A DNA stretch of 64,000 bases from Bradyrhizobium symbiodeficiens (GCF_002266465.3 NZ_CP029427.2:1366501-1430500); one strand, 5' to 3'. Positions 34,363 to 43,427 are shown, numbered from the stretch's first letter. Notes: a model not told the origin generated them from the letters alone. Made by a program: numbers and translations.

Positions 34363-35358
34363 GTGAGCGAACCAATGCCCGAGCAGGCTGCCCAGGACAC
34401 CGGCGTCGTCGAAGCTGCTGCGACCACGCAGGCCATCGAGGCTGCCGGGATCGAGGCTCCCTCGATTGCGCCCGACCACGAAGCGCCGCCCAAGGCTGAT
34501 CCGATCAAGGTCGAGCCGCCGAAAATCGAAGCATCCCGGATTGAGGCTCCAAAGATCGAAGCCAAAGCCGAAACCAAGCCCGAGCCGAAGCCCGGCAAGC
34601 TCATCGTCATGGCGCCCTCGGAGCGGTCGTGGAACGGTTCTCGGGACCGCGAGGATTTTGCTCCGCATGTGAAGGCGGACGAGGCGCGCGAGACCGGCAG
34701 CAAGCGCCGCCTGTCGGCCATGGTCGCGGTGGTGGCGATCGCGGCGTGCGTCGGCGCGATCAGCGGCGCGCTCGCAACTGCCGGCATGATGCACTTCGCG
34801 GCCCCTGCCCAGGCGCCGATCCAGGTCGCCGACACCAGCGCGCTCGATGCTTCGGTTGCCCGAATCGATGCCGACCTCGTCGCGCTCAAGGCCAATGTCG
34901 AGCACAGCTCGAAAACCGGCATCAACCAGTTCAACCGGGCCAACGACCGTCTCGACAAGCTCGAGAAGGCGCAGGCCGAGCCGATGGCCAAGATCGCAAA
35001 ACTGTCCGAGACCGTCGACAAGCTCCGCGCCGCGCCGCCCGCCGCCCCCGCGCAGGCTGCCGCGTCGCCCGCGAAGGAGACCACCGGCTCGATCGCGCCG
35101 GCCCAGGTTGCGACCGCCGCTGCTGCACCAGCTGCAGTGCCGGCCGCGCCCAGGACCGATGTCGGCCGCCTGCCGACGGTCGAAGGCTGGCGGCTGCGCA
35201 ACGCCGGCAATGGCGGTGCGCTGATCGAAGGCCGTGACGGGCTCTACGAGGTCTATCCCGGCGACCCCATCCCCGGCCTCGGCCGCGTCGATGCGATCCG
35301 CCGCCAGGATGGCCGCTGGGTGGTCGTCACCAGCAAGGGGCTGATCGTCTCGCGCTGA
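34363..35358 (+). CDS. membrane-anchored protein with Pro/Glu/Lys-rich cytoplasmic part, coiled coil and small C-terminal domain
   Basis: The protein has 331 residues and is not recognised as a named family. Residues 1-115 are rich in Pro, Glu, Lys and Ala with repeats of the type KVEPPKIEA/RIEAPKIEA. A single membrane segment at about 122-145 (MVAVVAIAACVGAISGALATAGMM) follows. Then comes a coiled coil at about 155-220 (DASVARIDADLVALKANVEHSS, NDRLDKLEKAQAE), an Ala/Pro linker, and a compact C-terminal domain at about 263-331 (VEGWRLRNAGNGGALIEGRDGLYEVYPGDPIPGLGRVDAI...TSKGLIVSR). The layout suggests an envelope protein whose last domain lies in the periplasm. The GTG start has GGAG twelve bases upstream; an ATG four codons on is possible. 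A strong terminator follows. Confidence 0.8.
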   Translation: MSEPMPEQAAQDTGVVEAAATTQAIEAAGIEAPSIAPDHEAPPKADPIKVEPPKIEASRIEAPKIEAKAETKPEPKPGKLIVMAPSERSWNGSRDREDFAPHVKADEARETGSKRRLSAMVAVVAIAACVGAISGALATAGMMHFAAPAQAPIQVADTSALDASVARIDADLVALKANVEHSSKTGINQFNRANDRLDKLEKAQAEPMAKIAKLSETVDKLRAAPPAAPAQAAASPAKETTGSIAPAQVATAAAAPAAVPAAPRTDVGRLPTVEGWRLRNAGNGGALIEGRDGLYEVYPGDPIPGLGRVDAIRRQDGRWVVVTSKGLIVSR

Positions 35359-35379
35359 GCGGCTGGGATACGACTTTCG

Positions 35380-35415
35380 AAAGGCGCTTCACCACCATGT
35401 GAAGCGCCTTTTTGC
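35380..35415 (+). terminator. Rho-independent terminator
   Basis: AAAGGCGCTTCAC-CACCAT-GTGAAGCGCCTTTTT: a 13-base stem followed by a T-run, just after the anchored coiled-coil protein gene. It is the clearest intrinsic terminator in the window. Confidence 0.9.
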
Positions 35416-35450
35416 TTGAATAGGCCGACCGCCGCGGTGTTACCTCAGGC

Positions 35451-36962
35451 ATGAGCCGCGCGTTGCGAATTCTCCTTGCTGCCACCGTCCTGTGTTGCGG
35501 CACCGCCGCGCTATCGGCCGCGGAGACCGCGCCGCTGACGCGCGGCACGGCCGTCATCGATCCCGATCTCCTGCGCAGGCTCGACGAGAGCGACGCTCTC
35601 ACGCTCCCGCGCCTGTTGTCGCCGGAGCGCAAGGCCGACGGTCCGCTGACGACCGACCGGCTGTTCTCGTCACTGCCCCAGCTCAAGGACATTCCGCCGG
35701 CGATCGAGGCGGAGTTCGACCGCTACATCGTCACGCAGAAGGCGGCGTATCCGAGCGAGACCATCGGCGTCGGCGAAGGCTTTGACGTGCAGCTGTTCGA
35801 CCGGGCCAATCTGAGATCGCGCGACACGCGCTTCGTGCTGGCCGGCATCGTCAACCGCATGGACCGCGCCTATGCGTCGGAGGAGGCCTGCGGCGAGATC
35901 CGCCTGATCTACCGTCTCGCGCGGTTCGACGGCACGACCGCGGCTCGGCTGCCGATGACGCTCAATCTGGTGATGAAGGCGCGCGATGCACGCCGGACGG
36001 ATGCGAATGGCAAGCCGATCAGTTGCGCCGAGCTCGCGCGACGCTGGCTCGACAACGACAATTGGCAGGGGCTGATCGGCAGTCGAGACGACGCCATGCT
36101 CGATCGCATCGAGACCAACATCCAGCTCTCGGTCGCGGCGAAGTCGGCGCTGCATGATTTCCGCTCCGACTATCTGCTCAAGGTGTTCAAATACGACGCC
36201 GCCACCAAGACGTTCGCAGAATCGACGCTGGAGAACCAGATCGACCGCGACCGGATCATGGCGGACGACGCGCTTCGGCGCGACTTCAAGGATTGGCTGC
36301 TCGCACCCGAGCATCTTCGCGAGTTCGATCGCGGCACCGTGCTGATCCCCGAGAAATTCCTGGCCAAAAGTGCGGTGGTGCCGACGCCGGCCGGCCTCGA
36401 TGCTTCGGCGCTGCAGCCTGAATTCGGCATGATGCAGGGGGAGGGCAAAGGCGAGCCGGTCTTCACCGACAGCGACGTGGTCGGTGCGTTGAAGCAGGCG
36501 ACCGCGCGCGGCAACATGCAGAACATCCGATCGGTCGCCGGCTTTCAGCGCCGTCTCAACGACGTCACCTGCTCAGGCTGCCACCAGACCCGCGGCATCG
36601 GCGGCTTTCACTTTCCGGGCGTCGATTGGCTGGCGGACAAGCCGTCGAATTCCACCATCGTGCCGGCCTCGCCGCATTTCGTCGGCGACCAGGTGCGCCG
36701 CCGCGACATCCTGACTGCGTTCGCCGCGGGCAAACGCCCTGATTTCTCACGCGGATTTGCCAACCGGCCACAGACCCGCGGCAGCCGGGAGCTCGCCGGC
36801 ACCGAATATCAGGACGGCTGGGGCGCGCATTGTTCTTTGCAGGACGCGGGACCTGGAACGCGAGATGGGAGTTTTACGTCATGGAGCTGTGCTACAGGCT
36901 TGACCTGTCAGGCCGCAGCGGCCTCGCGCCAGATCGGCATGTGCTTCATCAAGACGCGTTAG
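35451..36962 (+). CDS. exported protein with one CxxCH heme-binding site, function unknown
   Basis: The protein has 503 residues. A signal peptide covers residues 1-23 (LLAATVLCCGTAALSAAE), so it is periplasmic. The motif CSGCH at about residue 375 (DVTCSGCHQTRGIGGFHF) is a classic covalent heme c site. The surroundings are not a standard cytochrome c domain, so it may be a large protein with one heme or a metal site. The C-terminal 50 residues have four Cys (HCSLQD, WSCATGLTCQ, GMCFIKTR), perhaps forming disulfides. I do not recognise the family. It lies in its own unit after a terminator, and the next small gene may follow in the same transcript. Confidence 0.8.
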   Translation: MSRALRILLAATVLCCGTAALSAAETAPLTRGTAVIDPDLLRRLDESDALTLPRLLSPERKADGPLTTDRLFSSLPQLKDIPPAIEAEFDRYIVTQKAAYPSETIGVGEGFDVQLFDRANLRSRDTRFVLAGIVNRMDRAYASEEACGEIRLIYRLARFDGTTAARLPMTLNLVMKARDARRTDANGKPISCAELARRWLDNDNWQGLIGSRDDAMLDRIETNIQLSVAAKSALHDFRSDYLLKVFKYDAATKTFAESTLENQIDRDRIMADDALRRDFKDWLLAPEHLREFDRGTVLIPEKFLAKSAVVPTPAGLDASALQPEFGMMQGEGKGEPVFTDSDVVGALKQATARGNMQNIRSVAGFQRRLNDVTCSGCHQTRGIGGFHFPGVDWLADKPSNSTIVPASPHFVGDQVRRRDILTAFAAGKRPDFSRGFANRPQTRGSRELAGTEYQDGWGAHCSLQDAGPGTRDGSFTSWSCATGLTCQAAAASRQIGMCFIKTR

Positions 36963-36997
36963 GCCAACGAGCGATTTGCAAGCGATTTGGATGACCC

Positions 36998-37162
36998 ATG
37001 ACGGATAGCAGCAACGCCAACAAGGCGCGCAATCTTAAGATCGCGCGCAATGAGGAAGCCAAGCAGGTCGCCGGCAGCGCCCGCGTCAGCATCTCGGCCA
37101 TCGTGGCGGTTGTCATCGTCGGCGGAATCCTGTTCACGCTCGGCTGGCTGGGGCTGCGGTAG
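36998..37162 (+). CDS. 54-residue single-pass membrane protein
   Basis: The frame ATG...TAG encodes 54 residues: a polar, charged N-terminal half (MTDSSNANKARNLKIARNEEA) and one hydrophobic helix at about 30-52 (ISAIVAVVIVGGILFTLGWLGL). Ending in the helix, it looks like a tail-anchored small protein. TTGGA lies eight bases before the ATG. It starts 35 bases after the heme-protein stop and converges on the glutathione S-transferase gene with a 10-base gap. Short membrane proteins of this kind are often missed by annotation. Function unknown. Confidence 0.65.
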   Translation: MTDSSNANKARNLKIARNEEAKQVAGSARVSISAIVAVVIVGGILFTLGWLGLR

Positions 37163-37172
37163 CCGGCGCGCC

Positions 37173-37820
37173 TCACTTCGCGTAATTCGTCATCCGCTTG
37201 CCCGGCAGCAGCTCGTAGGCCGGCTTCCACCCGGGCAGGGCGGCCATGCGGCCGAGCCAGGCGTGGATGGCGGGATGGCTCGCCGCGAAATCGAAGCCGT
37301 GCTCGTCGCTGGGATAGTGCAGATAGGCCATCATCGAGATGTCTGCGACCGTCGGCCTCGCACCGATCGCGAAGGCGTTGTGCTCGAGATGGCCGTCGAG
37401 AATGCCGAGGAAGTCCTCGAGCCGGCGGCGAAAATGCTTCAGCACCTGCGGGTCGTTCTTCTCGGTGAAGGCGCGCATGAAGCGGTAGGTCGCCATGTAG
37501 CCGGTGAGCTTGTGGTTGTCCCAGAACAGCCAGCGCAGCAGCTCGAACTTCTCGTCCTCCGTATCGGCGCCGAAACGGCCATATTGCTCGGCGAGCTTCA
37601 AGAGCAGCGGCGCGGTCTGCGTCATCTTCACGCCGTCGACTTCAAGGACGGGAATCTCGCCCATCTCGTTGACGGCCTTGCGCCATTCCGCCGTGCGCGT
37701 GACGCCGCCGCCGAAATCGGTCCACACCGGCTCGAACCTCTCGCCACACAGCGTCAGCATCAGCGCCAGCTTGTAGCTGTTGCCTGACTCGGGGAAATAG
37801 TGGAGGCGGTAGAGGGGCAT
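37173..37820 (-). CDS. glutathione S-transferase family protein
   Basis: The protein has 215 residues. The thioredoxin-like N-terminal domain (MPLYRLHYFPESGNSYKLALMLTLCG, GEIPVLEVDGVKMTQT with the cis-Pro of the GSH site) precedes the helical C-terminal domain (GARPTVADISMMAYL with the N-capping box). The likely catalytic residue is the Ser of SGNSYK. It would conjugate glutathione to an electrophile in the cytoplasm. AAGGAG is eight bases before the ATG. It is divergent from the TetR regulator, and the perfect palindrome between them makes it the likely regulated target. Confidence 0.9.
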   Translation of the reverse strand: MPLYRLHYFPESGNSYKLALMLTLCGERFEPVWTDFGGGVTRTAEWRKAVNEMGEIPVLEVDGVKMTQTAPLLLKLAEQYGRFGADTEDEKFELLRWLFWDNHKLTGYMATYRFMRAFTEKNDPQVLKHFRRRLEDFLGILDGHLEHNAFAIGARPTVADISMMAYLHYPSDEHGFDFAASHPAIHAWLGRMAALPGWKPAYELLPGKRMTNYAK

Positions 37821-37868
37821 TGTTGGCTCCTTGCCGTTGAAGCCGGGATGGCATTACATATGATCCGT

Positions 37869-37892
37869 ATAACAGAACATTTGTTCTGTTAT
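37869..37892. promoter_or_regulatory. 24-base perfect palindrome, likely TetR operator
   Basis: ATAACAGAACA-TT-TGTTCTGTTAT: eleven-base arms with a two-base centre, symmetrical without mismatch, midway between the GST and TetR starts (48 bases from one ATG, 25 from the other). TetR regulators bind such sites to repress both divergent genes. The AT-rich character stands out from the GC-rich surroundings. Confidence 0.85.
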
Positions 37893-37917
37893 CGGTCAAG
37901 AGCTGGACCCAGGTTGG

Positions 37918-38508
37918 ATGAGCAGAAACCTAAAAACAGAGTCGGCCGATCGGCCCCTGATGGAGGCAACCTTACGCATCATCGGGCGAAATGGCCTCGA
38001 TGGGGTGACCCACCGGGCGGTCGCGGCCGAAGCCGGGGCTTCGCTTGGTGCGGTCACGCATCACTTCGGAACCCGCGATGCGCTGGTGGAGGCGGCGCTG
38101 CAGTTCGCGCTGACGCGCGAGGTTGGCCGGCTGCGTGCGTTGGCCCTCAGCCTTCAGGACAAAGCATTCGAGGTCGAGGCCTGGATCGACGCGTTGGTCG
38201 ATTTCTATGTCATTGAGCTCAGCACCGAGGCCGAGACGCATATCGCCTGCTATGAGGCCTTCCTGGCCGCCGCGAGGCAACAGCGCTATCGGCCGGTGGT
38301 CGCCGAGTGGTTTGACACATGGCGGCAAAGTGCCGAGCTTGCGCTGAAGGCCGCGAAATCACCAAACCCACGCCGCCACGCCGAGCTGTTCGTCTCGGCG
38401 CTGATCGGCTTGCTGTTTCGCCAACTCGCCACGCCCAGAGCCGGCTTTCGCCGTGAGGCGAAGGCGGAGCTGTTGGAGTTGGTAGGCGGCTTGATTGCGC
38501 GGAAGTAA
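37918..38508 (+). CDS. TetR-family transcriptional regulator
   Basis: The protein has 196 residues. The N-terminal helix-turn-helix (about 15-60; EATLRIIGRNGLDGVTHRAVAAEAGASLGAVTHHFGTRDAL) is clear; the rest is a helical ligand domain with a TetR_C-like tail (HAELFVSALIGLLFRQLATP). It most probably represses its own gene and the divergent glutathione S-transferase through the palindrome at 37869, with an electrophile or drug as inducer. The start is the ATG with CAGGTTGG just upstream. Confidence 0.92.
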   Translation: MSRNLKTESADRPLMEATLRIIGRNGLDGVTHRAVAAEAGASLGAVTHHFGTRDALVEAALQFALTREVGRLRALALSLQDKAFEVEAWIDALVDFYVIELSTEAETHIACYEAFLAAARQQRYRPVVAEWFDTWRQSAELALKAAKSPNPRRHAELFVSALIGLLFRQLATPRAGFRREAKAELLELVGGLIARK

Positions 38509-38517
38509 CTGCGGCGC

Positions 38518-39723
38518 CTATCCCACCGCGCCCGACGACTTGAGCTGCTTGATCGCCGCCTCGTCGTATCCCGCCTCGCGCAAAATCTCGTCACTGTGCT
38601 CGCCGACGCCGGGCGGCTTGCGCGGCTGGACTTTCTTGGTGCCGTCGATCCAGATCGGGCTGGAGATGGTGAGCATGGTGTCGTTCTCGAACGGCACCAG
38701 CACCTCGTTGTCCAGCATCTGCTTGTCGTTCGGGATGTCGTCGAGAATGGCGACGACGCCAAACACGAGGCCATTGCCGTCGAGGATCTTGCGCCATTCG
38801 GCGAGATCCCTGGTGGCGAAGGTCTCGTCAAAAATCTGGACCAGTTCGACCGAACGGGCTTGACGGTCGGCCTTGGTGGCGAAGCGCGGATCGCTGATGA
38901 GGTCCTCGCGCCCCAGGCACTTCGCAAGCGCCGGAAACTGCTTCTCCTCGCTCAGCAGCGACAGGATCAGCCAGCGGCCATCCTTGCATTGATAGTGGTT
39001 GGCGACCGCGTTGAGCGCGCGCTCGCGCGGACGCCGCTCGCCGAATTTGGCGCCGCAGAGCTTTGCCTGCGCCAGCACGCTCGCGGCCCAGACGCCGTTG
39101 GCCATCAGATTGGAGGCGACATGCGAGCCCTTGCCGGTCTTCTCGCGCTGATACAGCGCGGTGACGATGGCGCCGTAGAACGCCATGGCGCAGGGATGGT
39201 CGCCCATGCCGGCGACGGAGCGGGCCGGCGTGGTGTCGGTGTCGGCGCGGACGAGGTCCATCAGGCCGGAGCGCGCCCAATAGGCATTGCTGTCGAAGCC
39301 GGGCTTGTTGGCTTCCTCGCCCTTCTCGCCATAGCCGGTGAAGGAGGCGTAGATCAGCCGGTCGTTGAGATGGGCGAGGTGATCATGGGTGATGCCGAGC
39401 TTGGCGCGCACCGGCGGCGGCATGTTGGTGATGAAGACGTCCGCTTCTTCGACCAATCTGTAGAGTACGGCCTGCGCTTCGGGCTTGGCGAGGTCGAGTG
39501 CGATGCTCTTCTTGTTGCGCGCTTCCAGCAGCCAGGCGAAATTATGCTCGCCGGTGGGATAGCCCGGCAGGTTCGGCAGGTTGCGATAGGGATCGCCGGC
39601 GCCGGGCGGCTCGATCTTGATGACATCGGCGCCGAAATCCGACAGCACGGTCGCGGCCGCGGGCGCTGCGATGAAGCTCGCGCAGTCCAGAACCTTCAGG
39701 CCCGAAAAGATGCCCTTTTCCAT
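38518..39723 (-). CDS. CaiB/BaiF (class III) CoA-transferase
   Basis: The protein has 401 residues. Family features: GLKVLDCASFIAAPAAATVLSDFGADVIKIEPPGAGDPYR at the N-terminus, NKKSIALDLAKPEAQAV, and the catalytic Asp in the segment PPPVRAKLGITHDHL to GYGEKGEEANKPGFDSNAYWARSG. It moves CoA between carboxylic acids. GGGAG lies eleven bases before the ATG. It is 116 bases downstream of putA on the same strand and could be read through from it, but no proline-related role is known for the family. Confidence 0.9.
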   Translation of the reverse strand: MEKGIFSGLKVLDCASFIAAPAAATVLSDFGADVIKIEPPGAGDPYRNLPNLPGYPTGEHNFAWLLEARNKKSIALDLAKPEAQAVLYRLVEEADVFITNMPPPVRAKLGITHDHLAHLNDRLIYASFTGYGEKGEEANKPGFDSNAYWARSGLMDLVRADTDTTPARSVAGMGDHPCAMAFYGAIVTALYQREKTGKGSHVASNLMANGVWAASVLAQAKLCGAKFGERRPRERALNAVANHYQCKDGRWLILSLLSEEKQFPALAKCLGREDLISDPRFATKADRQARSVELVQIFDETFATRDLAEWRKILDGNGLVFGVVAILDDIPNDKQMLDNEVLVPFENDTMLTISSPIWIDGTKKVQPRKPPGVGEHSDEILREAGYDEAAIKQLKSSGAVG

Positions 39724-39839
39724 CGCGGCGTCGCTCCCTCGCTCTTGTCGTTTCCCGCGCGCTGGAATTGGCGCGGGGCAGGTGATGGCAGCATTAGACC
39801 GATGTTTCCGCGGGATGCAACGGCGCCCGGCGCAGGGCC

Positions 39840-42800
39840 TCACTCCTCCCCCGCAAGCAACGCAGCATTACCCCCGGCGGCGGCCGTGTTGATGGTCACG
39901 GTCTGCTCGGTCGCAAAGCGGGCGAGGTAGTGCGGGCCCCCCGCCTTGGGGCCGGTTCCCGACAGGCCGTTGCCGCCGAACGGCTGCACGCCGACCACGG
40001 CGCCGATCATGTTGCGATTGACATAGATGTTGCCGATCTGGAGGCGGTCGATGATGGCTTCGACGGTGTCGTCGATGCGGGAATGGATGCCGAGCGTGAG
40101 GCCGTACCCGGTGCGCTCGATCGCAGCAAGCACGCGTTCGAGGTTTTCGGCGCGGTAGCGCACGACGTGAAGGATCGGGCCGAACACCTCCTCGGTGAGC
40201 TGGCCGGCGTCCCTGAGCTCGAAGATATGCGGCGCGACAAAGCATCCTTGCGGCGCGTGGCCTGCAAAGTGCAGCCGCGCCTCGCTCGTCATCCGCGCGA
40301 TATGCGCATCCAGCCGCTGCTTGGCCTCCGCGTCAATCACCGGGCCGACATGGGTTGCGACGTCGCAGGGATCGCCGATCTTCAACTCGCGCGCCGCGCC
40401 CGCGATCATCTCGATCATGCGGTCGGCGACGTCCTCCTGCACGAACAAGAGCCGCAGCGCCGAGCAGCGCTGGCCGGCGGAACGGAACGCGGAGGTCACG
40501 ACATCGTCGGCGACCTGCTCGGGGAGCGCGGTGGCGTCCGCGATCATGGCGTTGATGCCGCCGGTCTCCGCGATCAGCGGCACGATCGGTCCATCCCTGG
40601 CGGCGAGTGTCCGGTTGATGCTGCGGGCGACCTCGGTCGAACCGGTGAAAACGACGCCGGCAATATCGGCGTGCGCGGTGAGGGCGGCGCCGATGCGGCC
40701 TTCGCCGACAACGAGATGCAGCGCATCTTTCGGGACGCCGGCCTCGTGCAGCAGGGCGACGGCCTCGCGCGCGATGCGCGGCGTCTGTTCGGCAGGCTTG
40801 GCCACCACGCTGTTGCCGGCCATCAGGGCTGCCGTGATCTGGCCGAGGAAGATCGCCAGCGGAAAATTCCACGGCGAGATCGCAACGAAGACACCGCGGC
40901 CGCGCATCGCCAGCGCATTGCTCTCGCCGGTCGGGCCCGGCATCGTCGTCTCGCTGCCGAATAATTTGCGGCCCTCAGCGGCATAATAACGGCAGAAGTC
41001 GGTGGCTTCGCGCAGCTCCGACAGCGCATCATCGAGCGTCTTGCCGCCTTCGGCCTGCAGCAGTGCGATGAAGCGGGCGCTGCGGCTCTCCAGGAGATGC
41101 GCGGCCTGCTCCAGCGCCGCCGCACGCGTCGTCGCCGGTGTCCGGCTCCAGGCCGCAAAGCCCGCGCGCGCGGTGGTCACCGCCGCATGGGCTTGATCCG
41201 GCGCGGCATCCGCGATCGGCTCGAGATGGGTCGCTGCGGCCTTGACGTCGGTGAGCAAGCGGTCAAGCGCGGTGCGTGCGCCGAATTCGACGCCGCGCGA
41301 ATTGCGCCGCTCCGGCGCGTAGAGATCGCCCGGCAGAGGAATCTTCGGATGGGCCGCCGCCTGCGGCCGGCCGATTGCATCCGCCGGACGCTGCAACAGC
41401 GTCGTGACAGGCACGCGATAATCGGCGGCCTGCGCCACGAACGAGGAATTGGCACCGTTCTCCAGCAGCCGCCGCACCAGATAGGCCAGCAGGTCGCGAT
41501 GGCTGCCGACCGGCGCATAAGTGCGGGTGGCGATGTCAGGGTGATCCTTGGCAAGCTGCTCGTAGAGCGCTTCGCCCATGCCGTGCAGGCGCTGGAATTC
41601 GAAGCAGCCGATATCGCCGGCAAGCTCCAGCACGGTCGCGACCGTCAGCGCGTTGTGGGTGGCGAATTGCGGGAAGATGCGCGACCGCAGGGCCAGCAGC
41701 TTCGTCGCGCAGGCGACGTAGTTCAGATCCGTCATCGCCTTGCGCGTGAACACGGGATAGCCGTCCAGCCCGCGCTCTTGCGCGCGCTTGATCTCGGTGT
41801 CCCAATAGGCGCCCTTGACCAGCCGCACCATCACCTTGCGGTCATGCGCGCGCGCGAGCGCGTCGACATGGTCGATCACCGCGCCGGCGCGCTTCTGATA
41901 GGCCTGGATCGCGAGGCCAAATCCGTCCCAACCTCTCAGCGAGGCATCGGCGAGCGTCGCCGCGATCACATCGAGCGACAGCTCCAGCCGGTCGGCTTCC
42001 TCGGCATCGACGGTGAAGTTCAGGTCTTGGGCCTTGGCGCGCTGCGCGAGGTCGAGCAGCAGCGGCACCAGCTCGGCCATCACGCGGTCGCGGCTGATCG
42101 CCTCGAAGCGCGGATGCAGTGCCGAGAGTTTGACGGAAATGCCGGGCCGGTCGGGCAGGGGATGGCTCCCCGCCGTCTTGCCGATCGTCTCGATCGCGCT
42201 GGCATAAGCATCGAAATAGCGCCTGGCGTCCGCCGCCGTGCGCGCGCCTTCGCCGAGCATGTCGAAGGAATAGCGCGGCCTCTCACCGGAGCGCGGCTTG
42301 CCCCGCTCCAGCGCCTGCGCGATGGTCTCGCCCAGCACGAAATGATTGCCCATCAGCCGCATCGCCTGACGCGTGGCGGTACGCACGGCGGGTGCGCCGA
42401 GCCGCTTCACCAGACGGCCGATCGTGCCGTCGGGCGTCTCGCCGGGCTGGATCACCCGCGCCGACAGGCCGAGCGCCCAGGCCGAAGCGTGGACCAGGAA
42501 GGCCGTGGACCTGGTCTCGTGGTGGATGAAATCGCCCTCGCCGAGCTTGTCCTCGATGAACCGGTCGGCGGTGCGCGCATCGGGCACGCGCAGCAGTGCC
42601 TCGGCCAGCACCATCAGCGCCAGCCCTTCCTTGGTCGAGAGCGCGAACTCCCGCAGCATGTCCTCGACCCCGCCAAGACTGCCTGCAAGGCGGTCGTCGC
42701 GCTTGCGGATCGCCTCGATCAGCCGGGTCGCGGTGCGGTCGATCCGGGCCTCCTGCGGCGGGCTGAGATGTGACGCGGGCAGCAGGCGCGCGGCGATCTC

Positions 42801-42851
42801 GGCATCATCGGGTGCGTAGGGGGCGGTGAAGGGCGGCGGGGTGTTCGGCAT
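39840..42851 (-). CDS. putA: bifunctional proline dehydrogenase / L-glutamate-gamma-semialdehyde dehydrogenase
   Basis: The protein has 1003 residues. The proline dehydrogenase half (about 1-470) is a FAD barrel (NFTVDAEEADRLELSLDV, VRLVKGAYWDTEIKRAQ, FATHNALTV). The aldehyde dehydrogenase half follows at about 500-990, with its catalytic Cys at residue 796 in SAGQRCSALR and the NAD motif FTGSTEVARSI. There is no N-terminal ribbon-helix-helix domain, as in the roughly 1000-residue Bradyrhizobium PutA whose structure is known. Regulation must therefore come from elsewhere, namely the divergent Lrp gene. It oxidises proline to glutamate, and the intermediate is channelled between sites. Confidence 0.96.
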   Translation of the reverse strand: MPNTPPPFTAPYAPDDAEIAARLLPASHLSPPQEARIDRTATRLIEAIRKRDDRLAGSLGGVEDMLREFALSTKEGLALMVLAEALLRVPDARTADRFIEDKLGEGDFIHHETRSTAFLVHASAWALGLSARVIQPGETPDGTIGRLVKRLGAPAVRTATRQAMRLMGNHFVLGETIAQALERGKPRSGERPRYSFDMLGEGARTAADARRYFDAYASAIETIGKTAGSHPLPDRPGISVKLSALHPRFEAISRDRVMAELVPLLLDLAQRAKAQDLNFTVDAEEADRLELSLDVIAATLADASLRGWDGFGLAIQAYQKRAGAVIDHVDALARAHDRKVMVRLVKGAYWDTEIKRAQERGLDGYPVFTRKAMTDLNYVACATKLLALRSRIFPQFATHNALTVATVLELAGDIGCFEFQRLHGMGEALYEQLAKDHPDIATRTYAPVGSHRDLLAYLVRRLLENGANSSFVAQAADYRVPVTTLLQRPADAIGRPQAAAHPKIPLPGDLYAPERRNSRGVEFGARTALDRLLTDVKAAATHLEPIADAAPDQAHAAVTTARAGFAAWSRTPATTRAAALEQAAHLLESRSARFIALLQAEGGKTLDDALSELREATDFCRYYAAEGRKLFGSETTMPGPTGESNALAMRGRGVFVAISPWNFPLAIFLGQITAALMAGNSVVAKPAEQTPRIAREAVALLHEAGVPKDALHLVVGEGRIGAALTAHADIAGVVFTGSTEVARSINRTLAARDGPIVPLIAETGGINAMIADATALPEQVADDVVTSAFRSAGQRCSALRLLFVQEDVADRMIEMIAGAARELKIGDPCDVATHVGPVIDAEAKQRLDAHIARMTSEARLHFAGHAPQGCFVAPHIFELRDAGQLTEEVFGPILHVVRYRAENLERVLAAIERTGYGLTLGIHSRIDDTVEAIIDRLQIGNIYVNRNMIGAVVGVQPFGGNGLSGTGPKAGGPHYLARFATEQTVTINTAAAGGNAALLAGEE

Positions 42852-42965
42852 GGCGTGTCCTGTGGTGGAAATCCAGGATAGGGCCCGCGTGGCCGTAGTT
42901 CGATAGACAATCTAGCCGATTTGCCTTAGAAAATGCAGATATGATGCCGATGGGCCTTATAAATC

Positions 42966-43427
42966 ATGGAACTCGATCGAATCGACCGGAGAATCCTCTC
43001 GATTTTGCAGGAGGATGGACGCATCGCCAATGTCGAACTCGCCGACCGCATCGGCTTGTCGCCGACCTCGATCGGCGAGCGGCTGAAGCGCTTGCAGCGC
43101 GAGGGCTTCGTCGAAGGCTATGGCGCGCGGCTCAACCCGCACCGGCTTGGTCTCGGTCTTCTGGTGTTCGTCGAAGTGCTGCTCGACAAGACCACGCCGG
43201 ACAATTTCGAGCAGTTTGCGCGCGCGGTGAAACTCGCACCTGAAGTCCTGGAGTGTCACATGGTTGCCGGCGGCTTCGACTATCTTGTGAAGGCGCGGCT
43301 TGCCGACATGGCGGCGTATCGACGCTTTCTCGGCGAGACCCTGCTGTCGATGCCGGGTGTGCGCGAGACGCGGACCTATGCGGTGATGGAGGAGATCAAG
43401 CGCGACGCACCGTTACCGGTGGGCTGA
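42966..43427 (+). CDS. putR: Lrp/AsnC-family regulator, probably the proline-responsive PutR
   Basis: The protein has 153 residues. It has the AsnC winged helix (IDRRILSILQEDGRIANVELADRIGLSPTSIGERLKRLQREG) and a RAM ligand domain (FDYLVKARLADMAAYRRFLGETLLSMPGVRETRTYAVMEEIK). It starts 114 bases from putA on the opposite strand, the standard PutR position in alphaproteobacteria, where it activates putA with proline as effector. The intergenic region is AT-rich; no clear symmetrical site was picked out by eye. Confidence 0.9.
   Translation: MELDRIDRRILSILQEDGRIANVELADRIGLSPTSIGERLKRLQREGFVEGYGARLNPHRLGLGLLVFVEVLLDKTTPDNFEQFARAVKLAPEVLECHMVAGGFDYLVKARLADMAAYRRFLGETLLSMPGVRETRTYAVMEEIKRDAPLPVG

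Noticed and set aside
38518..39723. Treating the CoA-transferase as part of proline metabolism because it follows putA
   Set aside because: The gap is 116 bases and no proline-related CoA-transferase is known. Adjacency alone is not enough.
42852..42965. An Lrp binding site between putA and putR
   Set aside because: The region is AT-rich, but no symmetrical site stands out clearly enough to place.
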